A DNA stretch of 64,000 nucleotides from Clostridia bacterium (GCA_017471825.1 JAFURQ010000018.1:1-64000); one strand, 5' to 3'. Counted from the stretch's first letter, positions 15,858 through 24,992 are shown. Translations and numbers: made by a program. Notes: generated from the sequence alone by a model not told the origin.

Positions 15858-15886
15858 TTGACAACCGAAATACTCTGTTGTATAAT
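15858..15886 (+). promoter_or_regulatory. Promoter of the gntR-aconitase-IDH operon
   Basis: TTGACA (15858-15863), a 17-bp spacer and TATAAT (15881-15886). The leader to the regulator start is about 110 nt and contains the candidate operator at 15905-15922. The remainder of the 15755-16000 gap is AT-rich, with no other clear structure. Confidence 0.87.
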
Positions 15887-15904
15887 AATTAACATATCAA
15901 TCAA

Positions 15905-15922
15905 TTGTATTCTTGTATACAA
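15905..15922 (+). promoter_or_regulatory. Candidate GntR-family operator
   Basis: TTGTATACAA (15913-15922) is a perfect palindrome preceded by a second half-site TTGTAT (15905-15910). The TTGTnnACAA shape is typical of operators of FCD-type GntR regulators. It lies about 10 nt downstream of the predicted transcription start. Repression by the adjacent regulator is inferred. Confidence 0.55.
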
Positions 15923-16000
15923 TCGCACGGGAAATTTAGAATCAATTGAGTGCTTGGCGGTTGCCGATGATTAAGCTTGTTAAAGGAAATGGGTTATAAT

Positions 16001-16669
16001 ATGATAATTGATGACAAGTATATATCTCTTGAGGAGAAGGTTTTTCTTGAACTCGAGGACGAAATTTTGTCAGGAAAATTGACACGGGGTACCACCTTGA
16101 CCGAAATTTCGGTATCTAAGCGGCTCGGAGTCAGCAGAACGCCCGTGAGAAGTGCGTTGCATAAGCTTACAGAGGACGGTCTTGTACGACAGGTGCCGAA
16201 CAGAGGCACGGTTGTGGTGGGTATCACCGAGGAGGACCTTGTGGATATTTACCGCATACGAGTTCGCCTTGAGGGGCTTGCATCTGCGATTGCCGCTGAA
16301 AAAATTTCGGACGAGGGGCTGAAAAAGCTTACAGAGTCCGTTGAGCTCGCCGAGTTTTATATAGATAGGAAGAATACGGAAAAGCTCAAGGAGCTTGATT
16401 CTGAATTTCACGAGACTATATACAAGGAAACGGGGAATCGGCTTCTTTGCAAAACGCTCTCCGAGCTGCACCGAAAGATAAAGTCATACCGAAAGCTGTC
16501 ACTGTCCGTGCCCGGAAGGCTCGAGTGCTCCGTAAGCGAGCACCGCGAGATACTGGAGGCGATACAGGCGCGCGATTCGGAGGCGGCGGACAGACTCACC
16601 TCGCGTCACATCGAGGAGGCGCTTGCGAATATGATGAAGGCGATTGAAAATAACAAAAAGGAGTGCTGA
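16001..16669 (+). CDS. GntR-family transcriptional regulator (FadR/FCD subfamily)
   Basis: A 222-aa regulator. The winged helix-turn-helix is at residues 10-75, with LTEISVSKRLGVSRTPVRSALHKL and the wing GLVRQVPNRGTVV. An all-helical FCD effector domain follows, with the expected metal or ligand residues: Asp/His in ELDSEFHETIYKETGN and His in SEHREILEAI and SRHIEEAL. FCD members sense small carboxylic acids. The neighbours suggest a citrate- or dicarboxylate-like effector, but this is inference. The start at 16001 is chosen over the in-frame TTG at 15977 and the ATG at 15989 because AAAGGA abuts 15989 too closely; it remains uncertain by a few codons. It leads the operon, 1 nt before the aconitase gene. 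Confidence 0.87.
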   Translation: MIIDDKYISLEEKVFLELEDEILSGKLTRGTTLTEISVSKRLGVSRTPVRSALHKLTEDGLVRQVPNRGTVVVGITEEDLVDIYRIRVRLEGLASAIAAEKISDEGLKKLTESVELAEFYIDRKNTEKLKELDSEFHETIYKETGNRLLCKTLSELHRKIKSYRKLSLSVPGRLECSVSEHREILEAIQARDSEAADRLTSRHIEEALANMMKAIENNKKEC

Positions 16670-16670
16670 T

Positions 16671-18605
16671 ATGGGATATACAATAGCTCAGAAAATAATT
16701 AAAAATCATCTTTTGTCGGGAGATATGACTCCGGGGTGTGAAATCGCCCTTAAAATCGACCAGACGCTTACGCAGGATGCCACCGGCACTATGGCGTATC
16801 TTCAGTTTGAGGCAATGGGAACGGATAGAGTGAAAACCGAGCTTTCGGTAGCATATATTGACCACAACACTCTGCAGGCGGGCTTTGAAAACGCGGATGA
16901 CCACCGCTATATACAGACGGTTGCAAAAAAGCACGGCATCAGATTTTCACGCCCCGGAAACGGAATATGCCACCAGGTTCACCTCGAGCGCTTTGGCGCG
17001 CCGGGTAAGACGCTCATAGGCTCGGACAGCCACACACCCACGGCAGGCGGTATAGGCATGCTTGGTATGGGAGCGGGCGGACTCGACGTAGCGGTTTCGA
17101 TGGGCGGCGGAGCTTATTATATAACGATGCCTAAAATCATTAAAATCAATCTCGTCGGCAAGCTTTCGGATTACGTTGGCGCGAAGGACGTTATTCTCGA
17201 GGTTCTCCGTATGCTCGGCGTGAAGGGCGGAGTCGGCTCGATTATAGAATACGGCGGTGAGGGAGTTAAGACACTTACCGTTCCGCAACGCGCAACCATC
17301 ACCAATATGGGTGCGGAGCTTGGAGCTACGAGCTCTGTTTTTCCCTCTGATGAAATAACGCTTGAGTTCCTCAAGGCACAGGAAAGAGAGGACGTGTATG
17401 TTCCTCTTTGCGCCGATGAGGACGCCGTATATGATGCGGAATATACCGTTGACCTTTCGCTCCTGCGTCCCCTCGCGGCGTGTCCGCACAGCCCCGATAA
17501 CGTAAAAGCCGTTGCAGAGCTTACGGGAATGAAAATCAATCAGGTATGCATCGGCTCCTGTACCAACTCATCTATGCTTGATATGTTAACGGTTGCGGCA
17601 ATACTGAAGGGTAAGACCGTCCATCCCGACGTATCTCTTTCCATATCCCCCGGCTCGAAGCAGGTATATACTATGCTTGCCGAGTGCGGAGCGCTCGCAG
17701 ACCTTATAAGTGCAGGAGCGAGAATACTCGAATGCGCATGCGGTCCTTGTATCGGTATGGGCTTCTCTCCGAAATCGGCAGGTGTGAGTCTGCGCACCTT
17801 TAACCGTAATTTTCTGGCACGCAGCGGCACGAAGGATGCGGAGGTTTATCTCGTTTCTCCCGAAACGGCGGCGGCATCGGCAATTGCAGGCGTTTTTGTT
17901 GACCCAACCACGCTCGGAGCCGCACCCGTGTTAAATTTTCCGACCAAATTCAAGATAAACGACAACCTCATAGAAATGCCCGCCACTCCCGATGAGGCAG
18001 GCGACGTGGTGGTTGAGCGCGGCCCGAATATAAAGCCTATTCCTGCTGGAAAGGCACCCGATGACAGCCTGTCATGCGAGCTCATTCTGAAGGTTGGCGA
18101 CAATATCACCACCGACCATATAATGCCTGCGGGAACAAAGGTTTTGCCATATCGCTCAAACGTTCCCAAGCTCTCGGAGTTTTGCTTCACCGTCTGCGAT
18201 AAGGACTTCCCTAAGCGCGCGACAGAAAAGGGCGGCGGAATAATTCTCGGCGGCTCAAATTACGGTCAGGGCTCCTCGCGCGAGCACGCCGCGCTTGTTC
18301 CGCTTTATCTTGGAATAAAGGCGGTCGTTGCAAAGAGCTTTGCAAGAATACACGTGGCAAATCTTATAAATTTCGGTATAGTACCCATGACACTTGCTCA
18401 CGAGGAAGATTACGATAAGCTCGCAGAGGGTGACGAAATATACGTGGAGGGCTTCCGCGAGGCCATCGAAAAGGCAGGCACGGCAGTGCTCGTAAATCGG
18501 AAAAACGGCGCACGGGTGCCGCTTAATCTCAATTTAACGGCACGTCAGCGCTCAATTCTCCTTGCCGGCGGAATGCTCAATTATACGAAGAATAACTCGA
18601 ACTGA
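16671..18605 (+). CDS. Aconitate hydratase (4Fe-4S, AcnA-like)
   Basis: A 644-aa protein interconverting citrate and isocitrate with a [4Fe-4S] cluster. The cluster cysteines appear as CIGSCTNSS and CACGPCIGMG in the middle of the protein. The N-terminal catalytic block includes SDSHTPTAGGIG. The C-terminal swivel domain is present (GGSNYGQGSSREHAA). The length (about 640 aa rather than 890) matches the short bacterial/mitochondrial-type aconitase family. The related homoaconitases cannot be fully excluded by eye. SD AAAGGAG lies before the ATG at 16671, so the longer frame from 16644 is rejected. It sits between a GntR regulator and an isocitrate dehydrogenase-type gene, a short citrate-to-2-oxoglutarate route that would supply glutamate in an anaerobe. 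Confidence 0.9.
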   Translation: MGYTIAQKIIKNHLLSGDMTPGCEIALKIDQTLTQDATGTMAYLQFEAMGTDRVKTELSVAYIDHNTLQAGFENADDHRYIQTVAKKHGIRFSRPGNGICHQVHLERFGAPGKTLIGSDSHTPTAGGIGMLGMGAGGLDVAVSMGGGAYYITMPKIIKINLVGKLSDYVGAKDVILEVLRMLGVKGGVGSIIEYGGEGVKTLTVPQRATITNMGAELGATSSVFPSDEITLEFLKAQEREDVYVPLCADEDAVYDAEYTVDLSLLRPLAACPHSPDNVKAVAELTGMKINQVCIGSCTNSSMLDMLTVAAILKGKTVHPDVSLSISPGSKQVYTMLAECGALADLISAGARILECACGPCIGMGFSPKSAGVSLRTFNRNFLARSGTKDAEVYLVSPETAAASAIAGVFVDPTTLGAAPVLNFPTKFKINDNLIEMPATPDEAGDVVVERGPNIKPIPAGKAPDDSLSCELILKVGDNITTDHIMPAGTKVLPYRSNVPKLSEFCFTVCDKDFPKRATEKGGGIILGGSNYGQGSSREHAALVPLYLGIKAVVAKSFARIHVANLINFGIVPMTLAHEEDYDKLAEGDEIYVEGFREAIEKAGTAVLVNRKNGARVPLNLNLTARQRSILLAGGMLNYTKNNSN

Positions 18606-18619
18606 AAGGAAACCTTAAA

Positions 18620-19792
18620 ATGAACGATTACACCAAGGAGCTTGATATTGCCTGCGAAAAATTCAGGAAAATACTCGAGGATCAGCTCGCGAGAGTTGAG
18701 GCTATGAAGGCGCAGGGCGATTTCGTTGATTATTCGTCGCTTGATAAAATTATAATCGGTGTTTGCGGCGGTGACGGCATAGGCCCCATTATATCAAAGG
18801 AAGCAGAGCGCGTGCTTGAATTTATGCTCGACGATCTTGTGAAGGCGGGGAGGGTTGAGTTCAGAACTATTGACGGTCTTACAATTGAAAACAGGATAGC
18901 CTGCAACAAGGCGATCCCGGATGACGTGATGGCAGAGCTCAAGGCTTGCCATATAATTCTGAAGGGTCCGACAACTACACCTCAAAAGGGAAGCGGAATG
19001 CCCAATATTGAGTCGGCGAACGTGGCGATGAGAAAGGCGCTCGATCTTTTTGCAAACGTTCGTCCAGTGAAGGTTCCCGAGGAGGGCATTAACTGGGTAA
19101 TCTTCCGCGAGAACACAGAGGGCGGATACGCCGTCGGCTCCTCCGGCTTCAACGTGACCGAGGATCTTGCGGTTGACTTTACCGTTACAACCAAGCAGGG
19201 CTCCGACAGAATTGCCCGTCTTGCGTACGATTATGCAAGGAAAAACAATATGGGCAGAGTTTCTCTTGTAACAAAGGCAAACGTTATTAAAACCACAGAC
19301 GGAAATTTCCTCGAGGACTGCCATAAGGTCGCACAGCTTTATCCCGAGATTGTGACCGATGAATGGTATGCTGACATTATGACCGCGAAGCTTGTTGATA
19401 AAAAGCGCCGCCGCGACTTTAAGGTGCTCCTTTTACCCAACCTCTACGGTGATATCATTTCCGACGAGGCGGCGGAATTTCAGGGCGGCGTGGGCACCGC
19501 CGGCTGTGCCAACATAGGCAAAAAATACGCGATGTTTGAGGCGATTCACGGCTCCGCTCCGCGTATGGTAAACGAGGGAAGGGCGGAGTATGCCGACCCC
19601 TGCTCGATGCTTCGTGCCTGCGTTATGCTTCTCTCTCATATAGGACTTCAGGACAGAGCCGACAAGCTCGAGCGCGCTCTCGATATATGCTCGTTTGAGG
19701 AAAAGAAGCTTGTTATTACGGGTAGACCCGGCAATGCAACCTGCAAGGAGTTTGGCGAGTACGTAATGCAGACGCTCGCATCACTTGATTAA
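18620..19792 (+). CDS. Isocitrate/isopropylmalate dehydrogenase family protein (probably NAD-isocitrate dehydrogenase)
   Basis: A 390-aa beta-decarboxylating dehydrogenase. GDGIGP is near residue 53, and the substrate loop PTTTPQKGSGMPNIESANVAMRK, FRENTEGGYAVG and the metal-binding DIISDEAAEFQGG are all present. NIESANVAMRK with a Ser in the phosphate-accepting position resembles isocitrate rather than isopropylmalate enzymes. The aconitase gene 14 nt upstream supports isocitrate as the substrate. An N-terminal helical extension of about 40 residues precedes the Rossmann-like start. Homoisocitrate dehydrogenase is a less likely alternative. SD AAAGGAAA precedes the ATG. A terminator follows at 19858-19900. 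No citrate synthase gene lies in the operon or anywhere in the window. Confidence 0.87.
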   Translation: MNDYTKELDIACEKFRKILEDQLARVEAMKAQGDFVDYSSLDKIIIGVCGGDGIGPIISKEAERVLEFMLDDLVKAGRVEFRTIDGLTIENRIACNKAIPDDVMAELKACHIILKGPTTTPQKGSGMPNIESANVAMRKALDLFANVRPVKVPEEGINWVIFRENTEGGYAVGSSGFNVTEDLAVDFTVTTKQGSDRIARLAYDYARKNNMGRVSLVTKANVIKTTDGNFLEDCHKVAQLYPEIVTDEWYADIMTAKLVDKKRRRDFKVLLLPNLYGDIISDEAAEFQGGVGTAGCANIGKKYAMFEAIHGSAPRMVNEGRAEYADPCSMLRACVMLLSHIGLQDRADKLERALDICSFEEKKLVITGRPGNATCKEFGEYVMQTLASLD

Positions 19793-19857
19793 GTGGTACC
19801 CCGTGTAACGAAAATGCAAAAATCGCAAATAAAAATGTAAATAAAAGCGTACAAAAA

Positions 19858-19900
19858 GCGGCGGAGAAGCAGTAATTCTGTCTCCGCTGTTTTTTATTTT
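19858..19900 (+). terminator. Terminator after the isocitrate dehydrogenase gene
   Basis: Stem GCGGAGA/TCTCCGC (19861-19887) with a smaller CAG/CTG stem inside, followed by TGTTTTTTATTTT. The rest of the gap to 20069 holds only the promoter at 20001-20029. Confidence 0.82.
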
Positions 19901-20000
19901 GCGCGAGAGCGCGTTTATATAAAATATATGCATATTTGCGAAAAACGAAGGACAATATTTGTGCAAAATGTAGATTAGGAGTCAAATGCATCGAAAAAGG

Positions 20001-20029
20001 TTGAAATTTTGACGGTCAAGTGCTAAAAT
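20001..20029 (+). promoter_or_regulatory. Candidate promoter of the surface-glycan operon
   Basis: TTGAAA (20001-20006), a 17-bp spacer and TAAAAT (20024-20029). No other good promoter or terminator is visible until 39777, so about 19.7 kb may be transcribed from here. Confidence 0.6.
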
Positions 20030-20069
20030 ATTACGTGATATAATTTTATTTTTATTTTGGAGCAAAAAT

Positions 20070-21278
20070 ATGAGAACAATTTCTTTTTCTCCGCCGGACA
20101 TGACGGATCTTGAAGCACAGGAGGCAGTTGCCGCGATAAAATCGGGGTGGATCACCACAGGCCCCCGTACGAAAATGCTTGAAAAGCTCGTTGCGGAATT
20201 TTGCGGAACGACGCGCGCCGTTTGCCTTAACTCGCAGACCGCCTGTGCGGAGCTTACACTCAGAGTCCTTGGAGTAGGTCCCGGCGATGAGGTCATCACC
20301 TCTGCCTACACATATACGGCGTCCGCTTCCGTAATCGATCACGTCGGTGCAAAAATCGTGCTTGTTGACACTCAGCCCGACTCAACCGAAATGGATTACG
20401 AGGCTCTTGAGGCTGCAATAAACGAGAGGACGAAGGTTATCATTCCCGTTGACCTTGGCGGAATCCCCTGCGATTACGAGAAAATTTTTGAAATCGTCGA
20501 GCGTAAGCGCTCGTTATTCAAGCCCGAAAGCGATCTTCAAAGGGCTATCGGCAGGGTAACCGTACTTGCCGATACGGCACACGCATTCGGCGCAAAATAC
20601 AAGGAGGCACCCGTTGGCTCGGTTGCCGATTTTTCTGCGTTCTCCTTCCACGCGGTGAAGAACTTCACGACTGCGGAGGGTGGCGCTCTTACCTGGCGCG
20701 AAATTCCCGGCATTAGCTCCGATGAGATATATAAGCAGCTCCAGCTTCTGTCGCTTCACGGACAGTCCAAGGATGCCTTGAACAAGGCTCGCCTTGGCGC
20801 TTGGGAATATGATATTATCGGCCTGTGGTACAAGTGCAATATGACCGACGTAGCGGCGGCACTCGGCATCTCTCAAATGAGCCGTTATCCCGATATGCTT
20901 GCGAAAAGACAGCGCATAATCGAGCGTTATGACAGCGCCCTTAAGCCCCTCGGTGTTCAGGTGCTTCCGCACTATACCGACGAGCACTCGTCCTCGGGAC
21001 ACCTTTACATTACGAGGATTCCCGGCATCGACGTGGAGCAGAGAAACGAGATAATCACCAAGATGGCGGAGCGTGGCATATCCTGCAACGTTCACTATAA
21101 GCCTCTGCCAATGTTCACGGCGTACAAAAATCTCGGCTTCGATATAGCCGATTATCCCAATGCCTACGATTTTTACAGGTGTGAAATCACCCTTCCCCTG
21201 CATACGACTCTTACAGATGAAGACGTTGAATACGTAATCGAAAATTACACCGACGTTCTCAAAGAATATCTGAAGTGA
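20070..21278 (+). CDS. DegT/DnrJ/EryC1/StrS-family PLP aminotransferase
   Basis: A 402-aa sugar aminotransferase. Lys197 in FSFHAVKNF is the PLP Schiff-base lysine, Asp168 in LADTAHAFG contacts the pyridine nitrogen, and LNSQTACAEL binds the phosphate. Enzymes of this family aminate keto sugars bound to nucleotides, mostly at C4 of 4-keto-6-deoxy sugars. The CapE/PseB-type dehydratase at 36569 could make that substrate. Its place as first gene next to an initiating sugar transferase is typical of amino-sugar glycan loci. A 20-residue insertion around ERKRSLFKPESDLQRAIG is slightly unusual. SD TTGGAG precedes the ATG. Confidence 0.92.
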   Translation: MRTISFSPPDMTDLEAQEAVAAIKSGWITTGPRTKMLEKLVAEFCGTTRAVCLNSQTACAELTLRVLGVGPGDEVITSAYTYTASASVIDHVGAKIVLVDTQPDSTEMDYEALEAAINERTKVIIPVDLGGIPCDYEKIFEIVERKRSLFKPESDLQRAIGRVTVLADTAHAFGAKYKEAPVGSVADFSAFSFHAVKNFTTAEGGALTWREIPGISSDEIYKQLQLLSLHGQSKDALNKARLGAWEYDIIGLWYKCNMTDVAAALGISQMSRYPDMLAKRQRIIERYDSALKPLGVQVLPHYTDEHSSSGHLYITRIPGIDVEQRNEIITKMAERGISCNVHYKPLPMFTAYKNLGFDIADYPNAYDFYRCEITLPLHTTLTDEDVEYVIENYTDVLKEYLK

Positions 21279-21288
21279 GGTAGGCGCG

Positions 21289-22023
21289 GTGTATAAGTAT
21301 TTTTTCAAAAGACTGTTCGATATAGTCGTAAGCCTTATCGCGCTTCCGTTTTTCCTTCTCATATTCATTGTTCTCGCGCCTATTATCTGGCTCACGGACG
21401 GGGGCCCCGTCTTCTACGTGGCTCCGCGCCTTGGAAAAAAAGGCAAGGTTTTCAATATGTATAAATTCCGCTCGATGAAGGTCAATTCTCCGAACCTTCT
21501 TAATGCGGACGGCTCTACATATAACGGCGCTAACGACCCCAGAGTAACCAAGATAGGTAAGTTTATGCGTAAAACGAGTCTGGATGAAATACCTCAGATT
21601 CTAAACATCCTTTTCGGTCATATGAGCCTCATAGGACCGCGTGCGCATCTTACCACAAATTACAAGGGCTACGACCTGCTCGACGACGTGCGTAAAAGAA
21701 GGCTTGACGTACGTCCCGGCATCACCGGCTACAATCAGGCGTATTTCCGCAATTCCGCAACGTCCGAGGAAAAGCTCAAAAACGACGTCTACTACGTAGA
21801 GAATCTCTCCTTCTGGATGGACGTTAAGGTTTTCTTTAAGACGATAGCAACGGTTCTTAAGAGCGATAACGTTTACGTAAAGGCAGAGGCTCCCGTTGCC
21901 GTGGCAACGGTTGATGCAAACGGCGAGAGCCATACCACCGTGGTCGCATCCGCAGAGGAGGCTATTGCTGAAATCAGCGCTGAAAAGACCGAGGCGGTTG
22001 AGACTGCAGGAGTTTCCGAATAA
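21289..22023 (+). CDS. Initiating sugar transferase (monotopic phosphoglycosyl transferase, PglC/WcaJ-like)
   Basis: A 244-aa bacterial sugar transferase (PF02397 type) that moves a sugar-1-phosphate from a UDP sugar to undecaprenyl phosphate, the first membrane step of glycan synthesis. KRLFDIVVSLIALPFFLLIF is the re-entrant membrane hairpin. KFRSMK and the catalytic region with KTSLDEIPQILNIL, MSLIGPR and RPGITGYNQ are conserved. Residues from about 200 to the end form an Ala/Val/Glu-rich low-complexity tail not needed by the family. It starts with GTG at 21289, with GAGG 9 nt upstream. Its TAA shares an A with the next start (4-nt-type coupling). Confidence 0.93.
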   Translation: MYKYFFKRLFDIVVSLIALPFFLLIFIVLAPIIWLTDGGPVFYVAPRLGKKGKVFNMYKFRSMKVNSPNLLNADGSTYNGANDPRVTKIGKFMRKTSLDEIPQILNILFGHMSLIGPRAHLTTNYKGYDLLDDVRKRRLDVRPGITGYNQAYFRNSATSEEKLKNDVYYVENLSFWMDVKVFFKTIATVLKSDNVYVKAEAPVAVATVDANGESHTTVVASAEEAIAEISAEKTEAVETAGVSE

Positions 22024-23216
22024 TGAAGAAGCTGCTTATTATCGGTGCTTCGATACTTCAGCTTCCCGCTATAAAAAGAGCAAAGGAGCTCGGATTTTAC
22101 GTTGCGGTTGCCGATTATAATCCGTCGGCGGTCGGTATAAGCTATGCCGATGAGTATTTCAACGTAAGCACCATAGATATAGAGGGCGTGACCGAGGTGG
22201 CGCGAGCCTTTCGCCCTGACGGAATTATGACCCTCGCCACCGATATGCCGATGAGGTCGATAGCCGCGGCGTGCTCCGCACTCGGTCTGCACGGCATTTC
22301 CATGGATACGGCGATAAAATCAACCGACAAGGGCGAAATGATTAAGGCCTTTGCCGAAGGCGGAGTTGAGCATCCGTGGTTTTTCATTGCTAAGGACAGG
22401 GCTGAATTTGATACCGTTAAGCAAAGCGTAAGCTTCCCTGCGGTTATGAAGCCCACCGACAATTCGGGCAGCCGCGGCGTAGCTCTTGTGAATAATCTTG
22501 ACGAGCTTGAGGACGCGTATTCTTATTCGGAGGATGCCTCGCGCTCGGGTGCGGTGATCATTGAGGAATATATGCGCGGCGATGAGGTCAGCGTGGAGAT
22601 AATGGTAAACGGTGGGACCCCTTATGTGCTCGCCGTTACAGATAAGCTTACAACGGGCGCACCTCATTTCGTAGAAATGGGACACAGCCAGCCCTCGCGC
22701 CTTGCTCCCGAGGCAGTGGAGAAAATAAAGGATCTCGCCTGCCGTGCGGTGCTTTCCGTGGGTATAACAAGCGGTCCTGCACACGTGGAGATTATGAATA
22801 CCGCGTCAGGTCCCAAAATGGTTGAGCTTGGAGCAAGAATGGGCGGCGACTGTATAACGACTCACCTCGTGCCTCTTTCTACCGGCGTTGATATGATAGA
22901 GGCAACGATACGCACATCTTGCGGACAGGCTCCGGATATAACCCCGAAATTTCAGAGGGGCAGTGCCATACGCTATTTTGAAGTTCCTGCGGGAAAAATC
23001 GTCGGAATCTCGGGCGTTGACGAGGCGCGTATGCTCAACGGCGTGCGTGAGGTCTCTCTCGTAAAGGGGATTGGTGATACCGTGGGCAGTATAGGAAGCA
23101 GCACCGACAGGGTGGGCTTTGTGATTGCCGACGGCGACAGTGCCGATGCCGCCGTGAAGGCGTGCGAGGCGGCGCTTGGACTTGTAAAATTTGAGATAGA
23201 GAAAACAGATATATGA
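22023..23216 (+). CDS. ATP-grasp ligase 1 (L-amino acid ligase/carbamoyl-phosphate-synthase-like)
   Basis: A 397-aa ATP-grasp enzyme. It has an N-terminal preATP-grasp Rossmann-like part (KKLLIIGASILQLPAIKRA), the ATP-binding lobe with PAVMKPTDNSGSRGV and IIEEYMRGDEVSVEIM, and the metal-binding stretch MVELGARMGGD. The C-terminal region from about residue 310 resembles the extra domain of BacD-type L-amino acid ligases. Such enzymes activate a carboxylate as acyl phosphate and join it to an amine. In this context the amine could be a 4-amino sugar or an amino acid; this is inference. It is coupled to the sugar transferase (1-nt overlap) and to ATP-grasp 2 (4-nt overlap). Confidence 0.85.
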   Translation: MKKLLIIGASILQLPAIKRAKELGFYVAVADYNPSAVGISYADEYFNVSTIDIEGVTEVARAFRPDGIMTLATDMPMRSIAAACSALGLHGISMDTAIKSTDKGEMIKAFAEGGVEHPWFFIAKDRAEFDTVKQSVSFPAVMKPTDNSGSRGVALVNNLDELEDAYSYSEDASRSGAVIIEEYMRGDEVSVEIMVNGGTPYVLAVTDKLTTGAPHFVEMGHSQPSRLAPEAVEKIKDLACRAVLSVGITSGPAHVEIMNTASGPKMVELGARMGGDCITTHLVPLSTGVDMIEATIRTSCGQAPDITPKFQRGSAIRYFEVPAGKIVGISGVDEARMLNGVREVSLVKGIGDTVGSIGSSTDRVGFVIADGDSADAAVKACEAALGLVKFEIEKTDI

Positions 23217-24460
23217 AAAAGCTTTTGATTCTCGGCGGCTTTCCGCAGATGATTGATATAGTTATGACTGCGAAAAACATGGGGATATACACGGTAGTGG
23301 CAGACAACAACCCCGATTCGCCGACCAAACGCTTTGCTGATAAGGCGCTGAATTTGAGCACTGATAATATTGATGCTCTCGAGGCGCTTTGCCGCGACGA
23401 AGGCATTAACGGAGTTTTCACCGGCTTCGAGGATTTCAATATTCACATAGCCCGTGAGCTTTGTGACCGACTTGGATTGCCGTTCTACGCAACCCGTGAG
23501 CAGCTCGATTCGGTGACGAACAAGCATCGCTTCAAGGAAAAATGCCGCGAATACGGCGTTCCCGTCGTTGAGCAGTTTACCTACGGGCAGGCGGCTGAGC
23601 TTGGCAGGTACCCGTATATAATCAAGCCCACCGACAGCTATGGCAGCAGGGGTATAACCGTTGCGCATGACGCCGAGGAGCTCGATGCGGGGTATAAGGC
23701 GGCTATTGCACGCTCGCCGAGCAAAACCGCGATAATCGAGCGGTTTGTCGATTCGGATCACGGCACGGAGCTTTTCTATACCGTGGTGGACGGTAATATA
23801 CACCTCACCGCTACGGCGGACAGATACACCGTGAAAAACGGCGAAACCACCGTTCCGCTTCCCGTTGCGGAGGTATTTCCCTCGCGCCATGCGGCAGAAA
23901 TGAAGGAGTCCCTTGACGGAAAAATAAGGGAAATGCTTGCGGGAATGGGCATAAGATACGGTCTTGTGCTTGTTCAGGCATTATGGCAGGACGGAGAATT
24001 TTTCGTCTACGAAATGGCGTATCGACTTACGGGAGAGCAGCATTACAGGCTCGTGGAAAGGCAGAAGGGAATAAGCCTTTCGAAAATGATGATACGTCTT
24101 TCTCTTGGCGAGGATATATCCGAGTATGACACTCCGCTTGCAGACGACGTAAATTTCACCAAGCCCTCGATAAATCTGGCTGTTCTGCTCAATCCCGGAA
24201 CAATCGCCGAAATATCGGGACTTGAAAGAGTCTATAAAATCGACGAGGTTATATCCTACAACCTCACGCACAAGGAATGCGATACTGTTAGTGCCAGCGG
24301 AGATTATTCGCATATGCTCATAAGAATAAATATGGTCGCTGAGGACTACGGCGCTCTGTGCCGCGCTGTCAAAGACGTAAATTCCTTTGTCAGAGTCATT
24401 TCCGACAAGGGAGAGGATATGGTTACGGTGCGCTTCGAGCTTCCTCGGGAGGAAAAATAA
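23213..24460 (+). CDS. ATP-grasp ligase 2
   Basis: A 415-aa ATP-grasp protein, with the same start signature (KKLLILGGFPQMIDIVMTAK) and the ATP-binding PYIIKPTDSYGSRGITV. Where the first enzyme has VELGARMGG, this one has VYEMAYRLTGEQHY. The YEM-YRL-G variation is shared with ATP-grasp 3 (HEMGYRLSGG), so copies 2 and 3 are closer to each other than to copy 1. The substrate is unknown. It overlaps the previous gene by 4 nt and shares its last base with the start of the GNAT gene, so the four genes are probably translated in a coupled series. Confidence 0.83.
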   Translation: MKKLLILGGFPQMIDIVMTAKNMGIYTVVADNNPDSPTKRFADKALNLSTDNIDALEALCRDEGINGVFTGFEDFNIHIARELCDRLGLPFYATREQLDSVTNKHRFKEKCREYGVPVVEQFTYGQAAELGRYPYIIKPTDSYGSRGITVAHDAEELDAGYKAAIARSPSKTAIIERFVDSDHGTELFYTVVDGNIHLTATADRYTVKNGETTVPLPVAEVFPSRHAAEMKESLDGKIREMLAGMGIRYGLVLVQALWQDGEFFVYEMAYRLTGEQHYRLVERQKGISLSKMMIRLSLGEDISEYDTPLADDVNFTKPSINLAVLLNPGTIAEISGLERVYKIDEVISYNLTHKECDTVSASGDYSHMLIRINMVAEDYGALCRAVKDVNSFVRVISDKGEDMVTVRFELPREEK

Positions 24461-24981
24461 TGGCGTATTTTCTTTTTAAATGCTGGCACGAGCAGCTCTT
24501 CTTTTCGGAAAGGAAGGATCTCACTCTTAAAAAGGCGAGGGTTGAAATCGAGCTTCAGCCGATAACCTCGGAAAATGCGCACCTTGTCAAGGAGCTTCGC
24601 GGCGAAATCTATGAGGGACAGTTCCTTTACCAACTTTCAATGGGAGATTTCGGGTATTATGCTATGCAGGGCGGAGCGCCAGTCGGCTACGGATGGGTAA
24701 AGCATCCGGGCTCGGACGATTATTTCTTCAAAATTTCGGACGGATGCCGCTATCTTTGCCGCTTCTTTGTGCACGAGTCAAAAAGGGGGCAGGGAATATA
24801 TCCCGAGCTGATTTCCTCGCTTGTTGAGCGTGAGGGCGACTGCAATCGCTTTTACATAGCGGTTGAAAGAGGCAACGACGCCTCGGTGCGCGGTCTTTCC
24901 AAGCTGGGCTTCAAGCCCGTGAGGGAATACGGATTTGTTCGCGGATTCAAGCATACATTCAACAAAAAAACACTTAGATAA
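24460..24981 (+). CDS. GNAT-family N-acyltransferase
   Basis: A 173-aa acyl-CoA-dependent N-acyltransferase. The acetyl-CoA pyrophosphate loop is visible as SKRGQGIYPEL, and the C-terminal beta-alpha unit (VERGNDASVRGLSKLGFKPVREYGFVRG) is the typical FR47/GNAT ending. The start at 24460 overlaps the preceding stop by one base and is preferred to the open frame beginning at 24358, which lies inside ATP-grasp 2. It is placed between two ATP-grasp genes. It could acetylate an amino sugar (like PseH or PglD in other loci) or the end of an amino-acyl chain. Confidence 0.82.
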   Translation: MAYFLFKCWHEQLFFSERKDLTLKKARVEIELQPITSENAHLVKELRGEIYEGQFLYQLSMGDFGYYAMQGGAPVGYGWVKHPGSDDYFFKISDGCRYLCRFFVHESKRGQGIYPELISSLVEREGDCNRFYIAVERGNDASVRGLSKLGFKPVREYGFVRGFKHTFNKKTLR

Positions 24982-24992
24982 GGGAAATAAAT

